Origin: Mariprofundus aestuarium
GTDB lineage: Bacteria > Pseudomonadota > Zetaproteobacteria > Mariprofundales > Mariprofundaceae
Assembly: GCF_002795805.1 (NCBI RefSeq)
Contig: NZ_CP018799.1
Location: 248,001 to 312,000 of the forward strand
Length of the DNA: 64,000 nt
Direction: 5' to 3'
In this document: piece after piece, positions 42,047 through 50,362 of the stretch
Position numbering within the stretch: position 1 is the stretch's first letter
Layout of the letters: each line of letters begins with the position of its first letter
Notes under the pieces: model-generated
Told to the model about the DNA's origin: nothing
The model's database searches: none
Seen by the model: only the letters and a program-made list of their open reading frames with translations
Made by a program: the position numbers and the translations under genes

Positions 42047-42160
42047 CTAGTTAAAGTAGCCGGAGATGGCCATGCCGAGCATCAGGAAGCCGACCAGGAA
42101 CAGGGCTATGCCGAGATAACGTTTCAGAGGATTTTCCTGATCGTGTTTTTTGTCGCTCAT
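42047..42160 (-). CDS. 37-residue single-helix membrane protein
   Basis: A short frame from ATG 42160 to TAG 42047 encodes MSDKKHDQENPLKRYLGIAL followed by a hydrophobic run FLVGFLMLGMAISGYFN. It has a charged cytoplasmic head and one C-terminal membrane helix. An excellent AAAAGGAG ribosome-binding site lies eight bases upstream. It sits tail-to-tail with cmoM, eight bases away, and head-to-head with the gltX leader. No family is recognised. The strong ribosome site and clean topology make it likely to be a real small gene. Confidence 0.65.
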   Translation of the reverse strand: MSDKKHDQENPLKRYLGIALFLVGFLMLGMAISGYFN

Positions 42161-42301
42161 TCGAGAGCTCCTTTTGGTCAAGATAAAGCCGGATCATTAT
42201 GTTTTTTGCACTTTGGGTAAACATCCGTGTTTCTTTCCCGTTAACAGGTACGGGTCTTGCGGTTAGGCTGCGCGACCCTTTTATTACCTAGGAGTGCTTG
42301 A

Positions 42302-43690
42302 ATGACTGTTCGTACCCGTTTCGCCCCATCACCAACCGGCATGCTGCATATCGGCGGCGCCCGTACTGCCCTGTTTGCATGGCTCTATGCCCGCCATCAC
42401 GGTGGCCAGTTTGTGCTGCGCATTGAGGATACCGATCGCGAGCGCTCCACCGATGAGGCAACACAGGTGATTCTCGATGGCCTTTCATGGCTGGGCCTGA
42501 ACTGGGACGATGAACCGGTATTTCAGGCCGAGCGCCAGGCAGAGCACATTGTCGCTGTCGATCAGCTGGTCGAAGAGGGGCACGCCTACCGCTGCTACTG
42601 CTCCAAAGAGGAGCTGGACGATATGCGCGAGGCGCAGCGTGCTGCGGGCAAAAAACCGATGTACGATGGCCGTTGCCGCCATCGTTCCGATCGCCCTGCA
42701 GGAGCACCTTTCGTGGTGCGTTTCCGTTCGCCCGATGAGGGTGAGACCATTGTGAATGATATGGTACTGGGCACCGTAAGCTTTCCCAATGTTGAACTGG
42801 ATGACCTGATCTTGCTGCGTACCGATGGCACCCCGACCTACAACCTGGCAGTGGTGGCTGATGACGCGGCGATGGGCATTACCCATGTCGTGCGTGGCTC
42901 TGACCACCTGAACAATACGCCTCGCCAGATTCAGCTCTATCAGGCGCTTGGCCTGCCTATCCCGCAGTTTGCACATATCCCGCTGATTCACGGACCGGAT
43001 GGTGCCAAGATGTCCAAGCGCCACGGTGCGGTTGCTGTAACCGAATACCGCGAGAAGGGTTATCTGCCACACGCAGTGAATAACTATCTGGCTCGTCTTG
43101 GCTGGTCGCACGGTGATGAAGAGGTGTTTTCCGAGGCGCAGCTGATTGAGTATTTCGACCTGGCTCAGGTAGGTAAGGGTGCTTCCCGTTTCGACCAGCA
43201 GAAGCTGGACTGGCTCAACGGCCACTACATGCGCGAGGCCGCTGCGGCTGACCTAGTTGCTGAGGTGGCACGCTTGCTGGCTGTTGATACCTCAGCCGGA
43301 CCGGACCTTGAGCCTGTGGTGGCATCACTTCAGGAGCGTTCAAAGAATCTGCTTGATCTCGCTGAAGGCGCGCGATTCTTCTATGTGGCGCCGACCTCAT
43401 ATGATGAGAAGGCGGTTGCCAAGAATTTCAAGGAGGGCACTGCAGAGCTGGTGGAGAAGTTTATCGCAGGCATCGAAGCGATGGATGGCTTCTCAGGTGA
43501 AGCAGCCCATGCGCTGATCGGCCAGGTGTGCGAGGCCGAAGGTGTAGGGATGGGTAAACTGGCCCAGCCGATCCGCATTCTCGTTGCCGGTGGCCCTGTT
43601 TCCCCGCCGATCGATCTCACCCTAGGCCTGCTTGGCAAGGATGAGTCGCTGGCGCGCTTGAAAAACGGCCTAGCAACGCTTAAGCAGTAA
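42302..43690 (+). CDS. gltX: Glutamyl-tRNA synthetase
   Basis: Class I aminoacyl-tRNA synthetase that charges tRNA-Glu. The HIGH-type motif is RFAPSPTGMLHIGGARTALF and the KMSKS-type motif is DGAKMSKRHGA. Other blocks are VLRIEDTDRERST and TPTYNLAVVADDAAMGITHVVRG. Length 462 residues. The cysteine pair CYCSKEELDDMREAQRAAGKK...YDGRC marks the zinc-ligand region found in some GluRS. The start is preceded by AGGAG. A hairpin (GGGTC...GACCC then TTTT, 42253-42283) lies just upstream and might affect its expression. Confidence 0.96.
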   Translation: MTVRTRFAPSPTGMLHIGGARTALFAWLYARHHGGQFVLRIEDTDRERSTDEATQVILDGLSWLGLNWDDEPVFQAERQAEHIVAVDQLVEEGHAYRCYCSKEELDDMREAQRAAGKKPMYDGRCRHRSDRPAGAPFVVRFRSPDEGETIVNDMVLGTVSFPNVELDDLILLRTDGTPTYNLAVVADDAAMGITHVVRGSDHLNNTPRQIQLYQALGLPIPQFAHIPLIHGPDGAKMSKRHGAVAVTEYREKGYLPHAVNNYLARLGWSHGDEEVFSEAQLIEYFDLAQVGKGASRFDQQKLDWLNGHYMREAAAADLVAEVARLLAVDTSAGPDLEPVVASLQERSKNLLDLAEGARFFYVAPTSYDEKAVAKNFKEGTAELVEKFIAGIEAMDGFSGEAAHALIGQVCEAEGVGMGKLAQPIRILVAGGPVSPPIDLTLGLLGKDESLARLKNGLATLKQ

Positions 43691-43727
43691 TTCTTCTCAT
43701 GTCGCCAGTTAAGGCTGGCGGTAAGAA
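43691..43727. repeat. Hairpin between gltX and prmA
   Basis: CGCCAG and CTGGCG form a perfect 6-bp stem with a 6-base loop, flanked by TTCTT on the left and AAGAA on the right. It sits right after gltX, between convergent genes, and resembles the element at 7429-7461. It lacks a T run; it may help end or stabilise transcripts. Confidence 0.45.
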
Positions 43728-43774
43728 GAGGTCTGGCAGAAGTATTGTTGCCTGCTTTTCTTCTGGAAGAGGAG

Positions 43775-44632
43775 TTAAGGTTTTTGCGCTGCAAACTCCA
43801 CTGATGCCCACTCATTCTGTGAATCGCGGCGGATTTCAAAGAGTCCCTCTTTGATATAGGACTCGGCCACATCGTCCACCTGCGTGGTCAGCAGTCCTGA
43901 GAGGATCAGGTGGCCACCAACACAGGGGGCCAGCTCTTTTGCCATCCAAACCAGAGGACCCGCCAGGATATTGGCCACGACCAGATCGAAGCGCTCCTTT
44001 GGTGGCGTGTCATCAAGAAGGGCTTTCAATGTAACATGATTGATCGCTGCGTTGGTTTCACACGCTTCGACCGACTCCTCCTCCATATCAATGGCCAGGG
44101 CAGATCCAGCGCCAAGTTTCAGGGCGGCGATGGCGAGAATGCCGGAGCCTGCTCCCATATCGAGCAGGGTAGCCGGGGGAGTCGCACTGCAGATGCGCTC
44201 GACCGCTTCAAGACAGAGCTGCGTGGTGGGGTGAGTTCCGGTGCCAAACGCCATGCCGGGATCGAGTACGATGTCGACACGACCGTCATCCGGCGCATCA
44301 CAGAAAGAGGGGCGCACCCGCAGGTTTTTTCCGATATCCATCGACTGCCAGTCCTTTTGCCAGGCTGTTTCCCAGTTCTGCTGTTCCAGCGTATTCAGAG
44401 AGATCAGTTCGCCGCTAATACCGTGTCGCCGCACTGCCTCAGTGACGGTGGTGCGGATCTCAGCCTCATTCTCTTCGATGGCAAACCATGCGATACGGTC
44501 GGTGATGCCGGAATCGGCATCGGTCTCTTCGGCTAGGCCCAGCGCACCAAGGGATGCTGCAAGAAGTTCAAACTCCTCTTCAGAGACTGTGATAGCCGGA
44601 ATTTTAAGTTCAAGGCATTTTGATGCTTGCAT
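43775..44632 (-). CDS. prmA: Ribosomal protein L11 methyltransferase PrmA
   Basis: SAM-dependent enzyme that trimethylates several amino groups of ribosomal protein L11. It has the substrate-recognition N-terminal domain and the C-terminal catalytic domain with RVDIVLDPGMAFGTGTHPTTQLCLEAVE, motif I LLDMGAGSGILAIAALKLGA, and VVANILAGPLVWMAKELAP. The start is set at 44632, where AAGGGGAG lies upstream and MQASKCLELKIP begins the family alignment; the extended frame from 44770 overlaps a divergent gene. About 285 residues. Divergent from the flavin oxidoreductase across 78 bp. Confidence 0.95.
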   Translation of the reverse strand: MQASKCLELKIPAITVSEEEFELLAASLGALGLAEETDADSGITDRIAWFAIEENEAEIRTTVTEAVRRHGISGELISLNTLEQQNWETAWQKDWQSMDIGKNLRVRPSFCDAPDDGRVDIVLDPGMAFGTGTHPTTQLCLEAVERICSATPPATLLDMGAGSGILAIAALKLGAGSALAIDMEEESVEACETNAAINHVTLKALLDDTPPKERFDLVVANILAGPLVWMAKELAPCVGGHLILSGLLTTQVDDVAESYIKEGLFEIRRDSQNEWASVEFAAQKP

Positions 44633-44710
44633 CTTGTGCTCCCCTTCGTTGCAATAGCCCTCCTGACATCGGAGGTCATTTTTCAATTGCAGAACTCTTC
44701 TACATATCGC

Positions 44711-45403
44711 ATGCGGGTGAAAGAAAATATCCGCATCACCGATCCTGATTGTAAGGATACTGTCATTCACATGACGCTTGAACCCTTGCGGGGCAAGCTT
44801 CCGAGCTTCCGGCCAGGCCAGTATGTGCGTATCGGCATCCCGAAGCTGAAAGAGCCTGCGCCCGGTTACTTTGCCATTGCATCGTGTCCGGATGAGCCAG
44901 AGGGCTACGAATTCTTTGTGAAAAATGCAGGGCCACTCTCCGCCTACCTTTGCGATATAGAGGCTGGTGCGCTTCTCGAGGTGGAAGGTCCGATGGGTAA
45001 AGGTTTCGACCTTACCCCTTTCAAGGGCGCTGATGTCTACCTGATTGGTGTGGGGACCGGCATCGCGCCGCTACGCAGCCTCTGGCACAGTATTATTCGC
45101 CACCGTGAGGCGTTCGGGAAGGTGACGATCTATGCCGGTTTCCTGACTGAGATGCATCAGCTGCTGACCGAGGAGCTGGGCGAGCTTTCCCGCCACAATA
45201 TCGAGGTATCTATTACACTTGAGATGGGGCACGAAAGCTGGGATGGACCGATCGGTTATGTGCAGCATGCACTCAAGGCTGATGCACCGGATGGAACCAA
45301 TGCCGTGGCCTGCCTGGCAGGCATGAGTCCAATGGTAGACGCCTGTACCGAAACGCTGCAGAATCTCGGGTTTAATGACGACTGCATTCTGCTCAACCAC
45401 TGA
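44711..45403 (+). CDS. Ferredoxin-NADP reductase-like flavin oxidoreductase
   Basis: About 230 residues of the FNR/PyrK superfamily. The FAD domain has the FRPGQYVRIGIP motif and PGYFAIASCPDEPEGYEFFVK. The NAD(P) domain starts with VYLIGVGTGIAPLRSLWHSI and ends with AVACLAGMSPMVDACTETL and LNH. No [2Fe-2S] cysteine motif is present, unlike the second relative at 48682. ATG 44711 is chosen over an upstream ATG at 44627 because that one lies inside the prmA 5' end and adds a non-family hydrophobic leader. The ribosome-binding site is weak. It overlaps ruvX by 29 bp and opens the run of genes leading to pyrR-pyrBC. Confidence 0.82.
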   Translation: MRVKENIRITDPDCKDTVIHMTLEPLRGKLPSFRPGQYVRIGIPKLKEPAPGYFAIASCPDEPEGYEFFVKNAGPLSAYLCDIEAGALLEVEGPMGKGFDLTPFKGADVYLIGVGTGIAPLRSLWHSIIRHREAFGKVTIYAGFLTEMHQLLTEELGELSRHNIEVSITLEMGHESWDGPIGYVQHALKADAPDGTNAVACLAGMSPMVDACTETLQNLGFNDDCILLNH

Positions 45404-45899
45404 TCCAGTGACGCTCGACTCCGGAGCAGAATCACCCATTTCAAAATCCCGGTCTGAAAAACTACCTGATAATCTGCAACTTCCGCTGCTGGCACTCGAT
45501 ATCGGAATGAAACGCATCGGTGTGGCCGTTTGCGACCGCCTCGCCATCTCTTGCCGTGGGGTGACCTATCTGCACCGCAATGACAAAGGGTGGCCCAGGC
45601 AGCTGCTCAAGCTTATCCGCGAGTATGGCTCCAAAGGCATTGTGGCGGGGCTTCCCAAAAACATGGACGGTACCGAAGGCGTGCAGGCCAGAGATGCGCG
45701 CGCCGCGGTACGGGAACTCAAGCTGGTGATCGACCTGCCGGTGGTATTTCAGGATGAGAGGCTGTCGTCCTGGACGGCGAAAGAGCGTCTCTATGCACAG
45801 GGATTAAATGAGAAAAAGGTGAAAGAGAAGATCGACCAGACGGCAGCAGCCGTGATACTGGAGGATTTTATTTTCGGCCACCCGGAGTTGAAAGGATGA
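45375..45899 (+). CDS. ruvX: RuvX/YqgF family pre-16S rRNA nuclease
   Basis: RNase H-fold protein involved in 16S rRNA 5'-end maturation (formerly called a putative Holliday junction resolvase). The first catalytic aspartate lies in LLALDIGMKRIGVAV. GIVAGLPKNMDGTEGVQARDARA, VVFQDERLSSWTAKERL and the final acidic residue in KEKIDQTAAAVILEDF follow the family. A non-conserved N-terminal leader of about 37 residues precedes the first strand; an internal start is possible, but the only later ATG would cut into the domain. It overlaps the pyrR start (ATGA). Confidence 0.9.
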   Translation: MTTAFCSTTDPVTLDSGAESPISKSRSEKLPDNLQLPLLALDIGMKRIGVAVCDRLAISCRGVTYLHRNDKGWPRQLLKLIREYGSKGIVAGLPKNMDGTEGVQARDARAAVRELKLVIDLPVVFQDERLSSWTAKERLYAQGLNEKKVKEKIDQTAAAVILEDFIFGHPELKG

Positions 45900-46417
45900 G
45901 TGAAACGGTACTGTTTGATAACCGGGCGGTTGAAGTCGCACTGGATAACATGAGCAAGGCGATCCACGCTGATGAAGTTTTTCTGGTCGGCATTCATAGC
46001 GGTGGTGCTGATGTCGCTGATGCGATTCAGCGGCGCCTTGAGGAGCGGGGTGCAACCGTAACCCGCGGTGATCTCGATATCAGCTTCTACCGTGACGATC
46101 TTGATACCATTGCACCGCACCCGCTGGTGCGGCGCAGTGAGATTCCATTTGATGTCGCAGGCAAAAACATCTGGCTGGTGGATGACGTGCTCTACTCGGG
46201 CCGCACGATACGCGCAGCCATGGATGAAATATTTGATTATGGCCGGCCGGCATCGATCCACCTGGCCGTGCTGGTGGATCGCGGTGGCAGGCAGCTGCCG
46301 ATTGCTGCTGAATGTGCAGGGCTGATCCATGAAGCTCCGGCAGATTGCACGGTGGAGCTGCTTACGGAAGGGGCTTGGACTATTGAGCAGAGGCAGGTGA
46401 AACAGTGCGACCAATAA
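45896..46417 (+). CDS. pyrR: PyrR bifunctional pyr operon regulator/uracil phosphoribosyltransferase
   Basis: A 173-residue PRTase-fold protein. The PRPP-binding motif is IWLVDDVLYSGRTIRAAMDEI. LVGIHSGGADVADAIQRRL is the hood region and DISFYRDDLDTI is typical of PyrR. In Bacilli it binds pyr mRNA attenuators; in proteobacteria it occurs near pyrBC and its regulatory role is less certain. It overlaps ruvX by 4 bp and pyrB by 13 bp. No obvious PyrR-binding attenuator with a terminator was seen between ruvX and pyrB, since the genes overlap. Confidence 0.92.
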   Translation: MSETVLFDNRAVEVALDNMSKAIHADEVFLVGIHSGGADVADAIQRRLEERGATVTRGDLDISFYRDDLDTIAPHPLVRRSEIPFDVAGKNIWLVDDVLYSGRTIRAAMDEIFDYGRPASIHLAVLVDRGGRQLPIAAECAGLIHEAPADCTVELLTEGAWTIEQRQVKQCDQ

Positions 46418-47403
46418 AACATCTCTTCGGCATTGCCGATCTAGACCGGGAGCAGATCGAATATCTGGTCAATCTCGGTGACTCCTTTATCGAGATCAAC
46501 CGACGCCCGCTGAAAAAGGCACCAACCTTGCGCGGCAAGACAATCATCAATCTCTTCTTCGAGAACTCCACGCGCACGCGCACCAGCTTCGAGCTGGCGG
46601 GCAAGCGCCTCTCTGCCGATGTGATCAACATCTCCGCCTCAACCAGTGCCACCAAAAAGGGCGAGACACTGCTCGATACAGGACAGACACTGGCGGCAAT
46701 GCAGCCGCATGTGCTGGTGATTCGCCACTCGCTGGCCGGTACCTGCGAGTTTCTGGCTGATTACCTTCCCAACACCTCACTCGTGAATGCCGGTGATGGG
46801 GCGCATGAGCATCCCACCCAGATCCTTACCGACCTGCTGACGTTGAAGCAGGCCTGGGGAAACCCGCAGGGCAAGGTAATTACGATGGTCGGCGATATCG
46901 CCCACTCGCGTGTGGCCCGCTCACATCTGCTGGCAGCGAAAAAGCTGGGTTATAGCATGCGGATCGTGGCTCCGAAAACACTGCTGCCATCCCAGATCGA
47001 GCGTTACGGCTGCGAGGTGTACCACGATTTCGATGCGGCACTGCCCGGCTCCGATGCGGTCTACATGCTGCGTGTGCAGACTGAGCGGTTGACCGATAAC
47101 TGCGCCTTCCCATCAATCCGTGAATACCACGAGGCCTACGGACTGAATGCGAAGCGGCTGCGCGCAGCAGGGCCCGACTGCATCGTCATGCATCCGGGGC
47201 CGATGAACCGTGGTGTGGAAATTGCCACCGATGTCGCCGATTCGGCGAAAAGCCATATCCTTGAACAGGTTGAGCACGGCGTAGCCATTCGCATGGCTGT
47301 GCTGGCAGCTCTGTGCGGTGGTCAGGCGGAAGAGAAGAAGAAAACGGGCAGCAAGAGAGAGCAGTCCGATGAAGCAATGCAGGCACAGAGGACACTGTTA
47401 TGA
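46405..47403 (+). CDS. pyrB: Aspartate carbamoyltransferase catalytic subunit
   Basis: Second step of pyrimidine synthesis: carbamoyl phosphate plus aspartate. Blocks present: LFFENSTRTRTSFELAGKRLSAD (carbamoyl-phosphate site), VIRHSLAGTCEFLAD, NAGDGAHEHPTQILTDLLTL, TMVGDIAHSRVARSHL, YMLRVQTERL and the MHPGPMNRGVEI loop. The start is GTG at 46405 with GAGGCAGGTGA upstream. At 332 residues it is about 20-25 longer than usual; the extra is a charged tail (GQAEEKKKTGSKREQSDE) after the catalytic core. No regulatory subunit gene (pyrI) follows, and pyrC overlaps by 4 bp, so an ATCase-dihydroorotase complex is likely. Confidence 0.95.
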   Translation: MRPIKHLFGIADLDREQIEYLVNLGDSFIEINRRPLKKAPTLRGKTIINLFFENSTRTRTSFELAGKRLSADVINISASTSATKKGETLLDTGQTLAAMQPHVLVIRHSLAGTCEFLADYLPNTSLVNAGDGAHEHPTQILTDLLTLKQAWGNPQGKVITMVGDIAHSRVARSHLLAAKKLGYSMRIVAPKTLLPSQIERYGCEVYHDFDAALPGSDAVYMLRVQTERLTDNCAFPSIREYHEAYGLNAKRLRAAGPDCIVMHPGPMNRGVEIATDVADSAKSHILEQVEHGVAIRMAVLAALCGGQAEEKKKTGSKREQSDEAMQAQRTLL

Positions 47404-48689
47404 GCGGCAAGCTGCTGATAAAGAACGGACACATAATTGATCCGGCCAATGGCCTTGATGAGGTAGCCAATCTCTGGATCGTAGAGGGCAAGGTTGCCGC
47501 TATCGGTGCTTATGATGGAGAAGCCGATGAAGTGATTGATGCAGATGGTAAAATTGTCTGCCCGGGCCTGATCGATATGCATGTGCACCTGCGTGAACCG
47601 GGCCAGGAGTGGAAAGAGGATATTGAATCGGGCTCCCGTGCTGCGGTTGCCGGTGGCGTTACCTCGATCTGCTGCATGCCCAATACTGGACCTCACATCG
47701 ATCACGCTGGTATTGCGCTGCAGATTATTGCACGAGCCAGGCAGGTGGGGCTGTGCAATGTGCATCCGATCGGCGCGGTCACAAAAAACCTTGAAGGCAA
47801 AGAGCTGACCGAGATGCGTGAACTCTCCCGCTGCGGCTGTGTAGCCTTCTCTGATGATGGTTTGCCGATTTGGCATGCGGGCGTGATGCGCAAGGCGCTG
47901 GAGTACGCTTCAAGCTTCGGCTTTATGGTGATTCAGCATGCCGAGGAGAAACAGCTGACGGCCGGTGGTGCGATTAACGAGGGGTGGGTCTCCACCCAGC
48001 TCGGCGTCTCCGGTATGCCGGCAGAGGGTGAGGATTCGATGATCGCCCGCGACATTATGCTGGCCCGCCGCGCTGATGCCCGTTACCACGTGGCGCACAT
48101 CTCCACGCAGGGCGGCGTGGCGCTGGTACGCAAGGCGCGCGCAGAAGGATTGAAGGTTTCAACCGAGGCTGCACCGCACCATTTCGCACTGACCGAAGAG
48201 GAGGTGCTGGGTTACAATGTGGATGCCAAGGTGAGTCCTCCGCTGCGCACCGAAGCCGATCGCCTGGCCGTGATTGAGGGGTTAAGGGATGGCACCATTG
48301 AGGTGATCGCCACTGACCATGCCCCACATCATGAGGATGACAAACGCTGCGGCCTCTCCTGCGCCGCATTCGGTATTGTAGGGCTGGAAACGATGCTGCC
48401 GGTATCACTGGAACTGGTACGTTCTGGTGTGCTCACGATGCCTGACTTGATCGCCAAGATGACGGCTAATCCTGCCCGCCTGCTGGGGCTGGAATCAGGT
48501 ACGCTCTCTGTGGGTGCTGAGGCAGATGTCACCATCTTTGATGCTGATACCACATGGGTACTTGATCGTGAGAAGATGGTTTCCAAGGGTAAGAATACGC
48601 CGTGGCACGGCAAAGAGATGACGGGTCTGGTGACCCATACCGTGAAAGCGGGACGCATTGTGTTTGCAGAAGGAGAAGTGCGTGGCTAA
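47400..48689 (+). CDS. pyrC: Dihydroorotase (class I)
   Basis: Zinc enzyme that cyclises carbamoyl aspartate to dihydroorotate. A full metal and substrate set can be read: DMHVHLREPGQEWKED, CMPNTGPHID, VIQHAEE, YHVAHIST and IATDHAPHHEDDKR. It is therefore an active enzyme and not the inactive PyrC' form that only supports ATCase in some proteobacteria. Length 429 residues. It overlaps pyrB (4 bp) and the pyrK-like gene (8 bp). Confidence 0.95.
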   Translation: MSGKLLIKNGHIIDPANGLDEVANLWIVEGKVAAIGAYDGEADEVIDADGKIVCPGLIDMHVHLREPGQEWKEDIESGSRAAVAGGVTSICCMPNTGPHIDHAGIALQIIARARQVGLCNVHPIGAVTKNLEGKELTEMRELSRCGCVAFSDDGLPIWHAGVMRKALEYASSFGFMVIQHAEEKQLTAGGAINEGWVSTQLGVSGMPAEGEDSMIARDIMLARRADARYHVAHISTQGGVALVRKARAEGLKVSTEAAPHHFALTEEEVLGYNVDAKVSPPLRTEADRLAVIEGLRDGTIEVIATDHAPHHEDDKRCGLSCAAFGIVGLETMLPVSLELVRSGVLTMPDLIAKMTANPARLLGLESGTLSVGAEADVTIFDADTTWVLDREKMVSKGKNTPWHGKEMTGLVTHTVKAGRIVFAEGEVRG

Positions 48690-49557
48690 CGAACAGCGGG
48701 GAACTATCTTTGAAGAGCAGGCCGAGGTGCTGGCCCATGTTACCCATCCGGGTGACCAGTTTGTGATGCGTGTGAAGGCGCCGAAAACAGCAGTCAAGGC
48801 GAAACCGGGCCAGTTTGTGCACCTGCGCGTCTCTGATGAGCGGGCACTGCGCCGTCCGATCTCGATCATGCTTACCGATCCAGAGCGTGGAACGGTTGAT
48901 CTGCTCTACAAGGCGATTGGTGAGGGTACCCATCTGCTCTCAGAGCGTAAGGTGGGCGACTTGGTTCCGATGCTCGGACCGATTGGGGAGCCGTTTGACA
49001 TCTCGGATCTCTCAAAGCGTTATGTGCTGATCGGTGGCGGTGTCGGTATTCCACCGATGATCTTTGCTGCTGATAATCTACACGGCAGGGACGGCGATTG
49101 TGTCGTTTTTGCCGGTTCTGAAGTTGAGTTCCCTTTTGCGCTTAAACCATCGGCTACGCTGCTGCCCGGCGTCAACGGCAATGCGATTCTTGCGGTTCGT
49201 TCGCTTGAGGAGCGCGATATTCCCTCCCGCCTGGCTTCCAATGCCGGACTCTATGGCTGTTACGAGGGACATGTGCCGAACCTGGCGCGTGATTATCTGG
49301 CTGCCCTGACCCAAGAGGAGCGCGACCGCTGTGTGCTGCTCTCCTGTGGTCCACATCCGATGCTGCATGCAGTGGCGAGGGTAGGGCGCGAGTTTGACCT
49401 GCCGACCTACCTTAGCCTTGAGGAGCACATGGCTTGCGGGATCGGCGGTTGTGCCGGTTGTGTAGTCAAAACCGTTGAGGATGGCGAAGAGAAGTATCGC
49501 CGCGTCTGTGTCGATGGGCCGGTGTTCGAGGCCGGGCTGCTGCCCGAGTTTGCATGA
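48682..49557 (+). CDS. pyrK: Dihydroorotate dehydrogenase electron-transfer subunit-like protein (PyrK)
   Basis: About 291 residues. The FAD domain has KPGQFVHLRVSDERALRRPISIML and YKAIGEGTHLLSERKVGDLV. The NAD domain begins VLIGGGVGIPPMIFAAD. The C-terminal [2Fe-2S] motif is MACGIGGCAGCVVKTVEDGEEKYRRVC (C-x4-C-x2-C and a distant C), as in PyrK, which passes electrons from dihydroorotate dehydrogenase B to NAD+. GTG 48682 is chosen for the AAGGAG site six bases upstream. No pyrD is in the window; if the partner is a PyrD-B enzyme it is encoded elsewhere. Confidence 0.9.
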   Translation: MANEQRGTIFEEQAEVLAHVTHPGDQFVMRVKAPKTAVKAKPGQFVHLRVSDERALRRPISIMLTDPERGTVDLLYKAIGEGTHLLSERKVGDLVPMLGPIGEPFDISDLSKRYVLIGGGVGIPPMIFAADNLHGRDGDCVVFAGSEVEFPFALKPSATLLPGVNGNAILAVRSLEERDIPSRLASNAGLYGCYEGHVPNLARDYLAALTQEERDRCVLLSCGPHPMLHAVARVGREFDLPTYLSLEEHMACGIGGCAGCVVKTVEDGEEKYRRVCVDGPVFEAGLLPEFA

Positions 49558-50102
49558 GTTCTGCATCTGCCATTGATGTCCTGCAGTTCTGGTTCTCTGA
49601 GCTTGAACCGCGCCAGTGGTGGGTTAAGGACGAACGACTGGATGAGGAGATCAGGCAGCGCTTTGGCGACCTGCATCGGGATGCGGTAGCCGCCAAGCTC
49701 TACGACTGGCGCGAAACTGCGGTCGGCCGCCTCGCCGAGATTATCGTGCTCGACCAGTTTTCACGGAACATCCATCGCGACACCCCGAATGCCTTCGCCT
49801 TTGACGGCATGGTGCTGGTGTTAGCGCAGGAGGCGGTACGCATTGGTGCCGATCAGGAGTTTGATGTGCCTGAGAAAGCATTCTTCTACATGCCTTACAT
49901 GCACAGCGAATCGATGGCGATCCATACGCAGGCGCTCAAACTGTTCGACCAGCCAGGTGCGGAATATAATCTTGAGTTTGAGATTAAGCATAAAGCGATT
50001 ATCGACCGCTTCGGTCGTTACCCTCATCGCAACGCCATCCTCGGCCGGGAATCCACGCCGGAAGAGATCGAATTCCTGACCCAGCCCGACTCCTCCTTCT
50101 AA
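49554..50102 (+). CDS. DUF924 family protein
   Basis: A 182-residue protein of the DUF924 family, conserved in proteobacteria. Recognisable blocks: VLQFWFSELEPRQWWVKDERLDEEIRQRFG, AEIIVLDQFSRNIHRDTPNAFAFD, KAFFYMPYMHSESMAIHTQALKLF, and HKAIIDRFGRYPHRNAILGRESTPEEIEFL. The fold is predicted to be TPR-like; the function is unknown. It overlaps the pyrK-like stop by 4 bp and is the last gene before the operon terminator. Confidence 0.9.
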   Translation: MSSASAIDVLQFWFSELEPRQWWVKDERLDEEIRQRFGDLHRDAVAAKLYDWRETAVGRLAEIIVLDQFSRNIHRDTPNAFAFDGMVLVLAQEAVRIGADQEFDVPEKAFFYMPYMHSESMAIHTQALKLFDQPGAEYNLEFEIKHKAIIDRFGRYPHRNAILGRESTPEEIEFLTQPDSSF

Positions 50103-50171
50103 TCGAAGCTTGCACGCCCGTTTCCGGCCAGTTTCGGAGGCTTGTCATACGCACTTGGTTGCGGGCTACCC

Positions 50172-50201
50172 CCCGAAAGTCGAGGTTCGGGCATGTTTTT
50201 T
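50172..50201 (+). terminator. Terminator of the pyrimidine operon
   Basis: CCCGAA pairs with TTCGGG around an 8-base loop, followed after CATG by six T residues. It is 70 bp after the DUF924 stop; about 160 bp without a gene remain before the convergent HD-GYP gene. Confidence 0.75.
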
Positions 50202-50362
50202 GGAGCTGTTGCAATAAAAGCTTGAGGGTCATAGCTGGCCTAAGTAACAAAGCGCACGATTGGAGTAAGGTGGTTTTTATCAATGTCTGAAAGAGCTCTG
50301 TCGGCAGAACAAAGAGGGGCCTCCTGAATCTGGCGGCTCCGAAGCACAATGGTTTCGCCAGC

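Noticed and set aside
42238-42283. Attenuator-like hairpins before gltX
   Set aside because: Two short stems with only four T residues afterward; no leader peptide or T-box motif, so not listed as a feature.
50103-50362. Possible tRNA because of a GAGGTTCGGG string
   Set aside because: No acceptor stem, D-arm or anticodon arm fits; the string is one arm of the terminator hairpin at 50172-50201.
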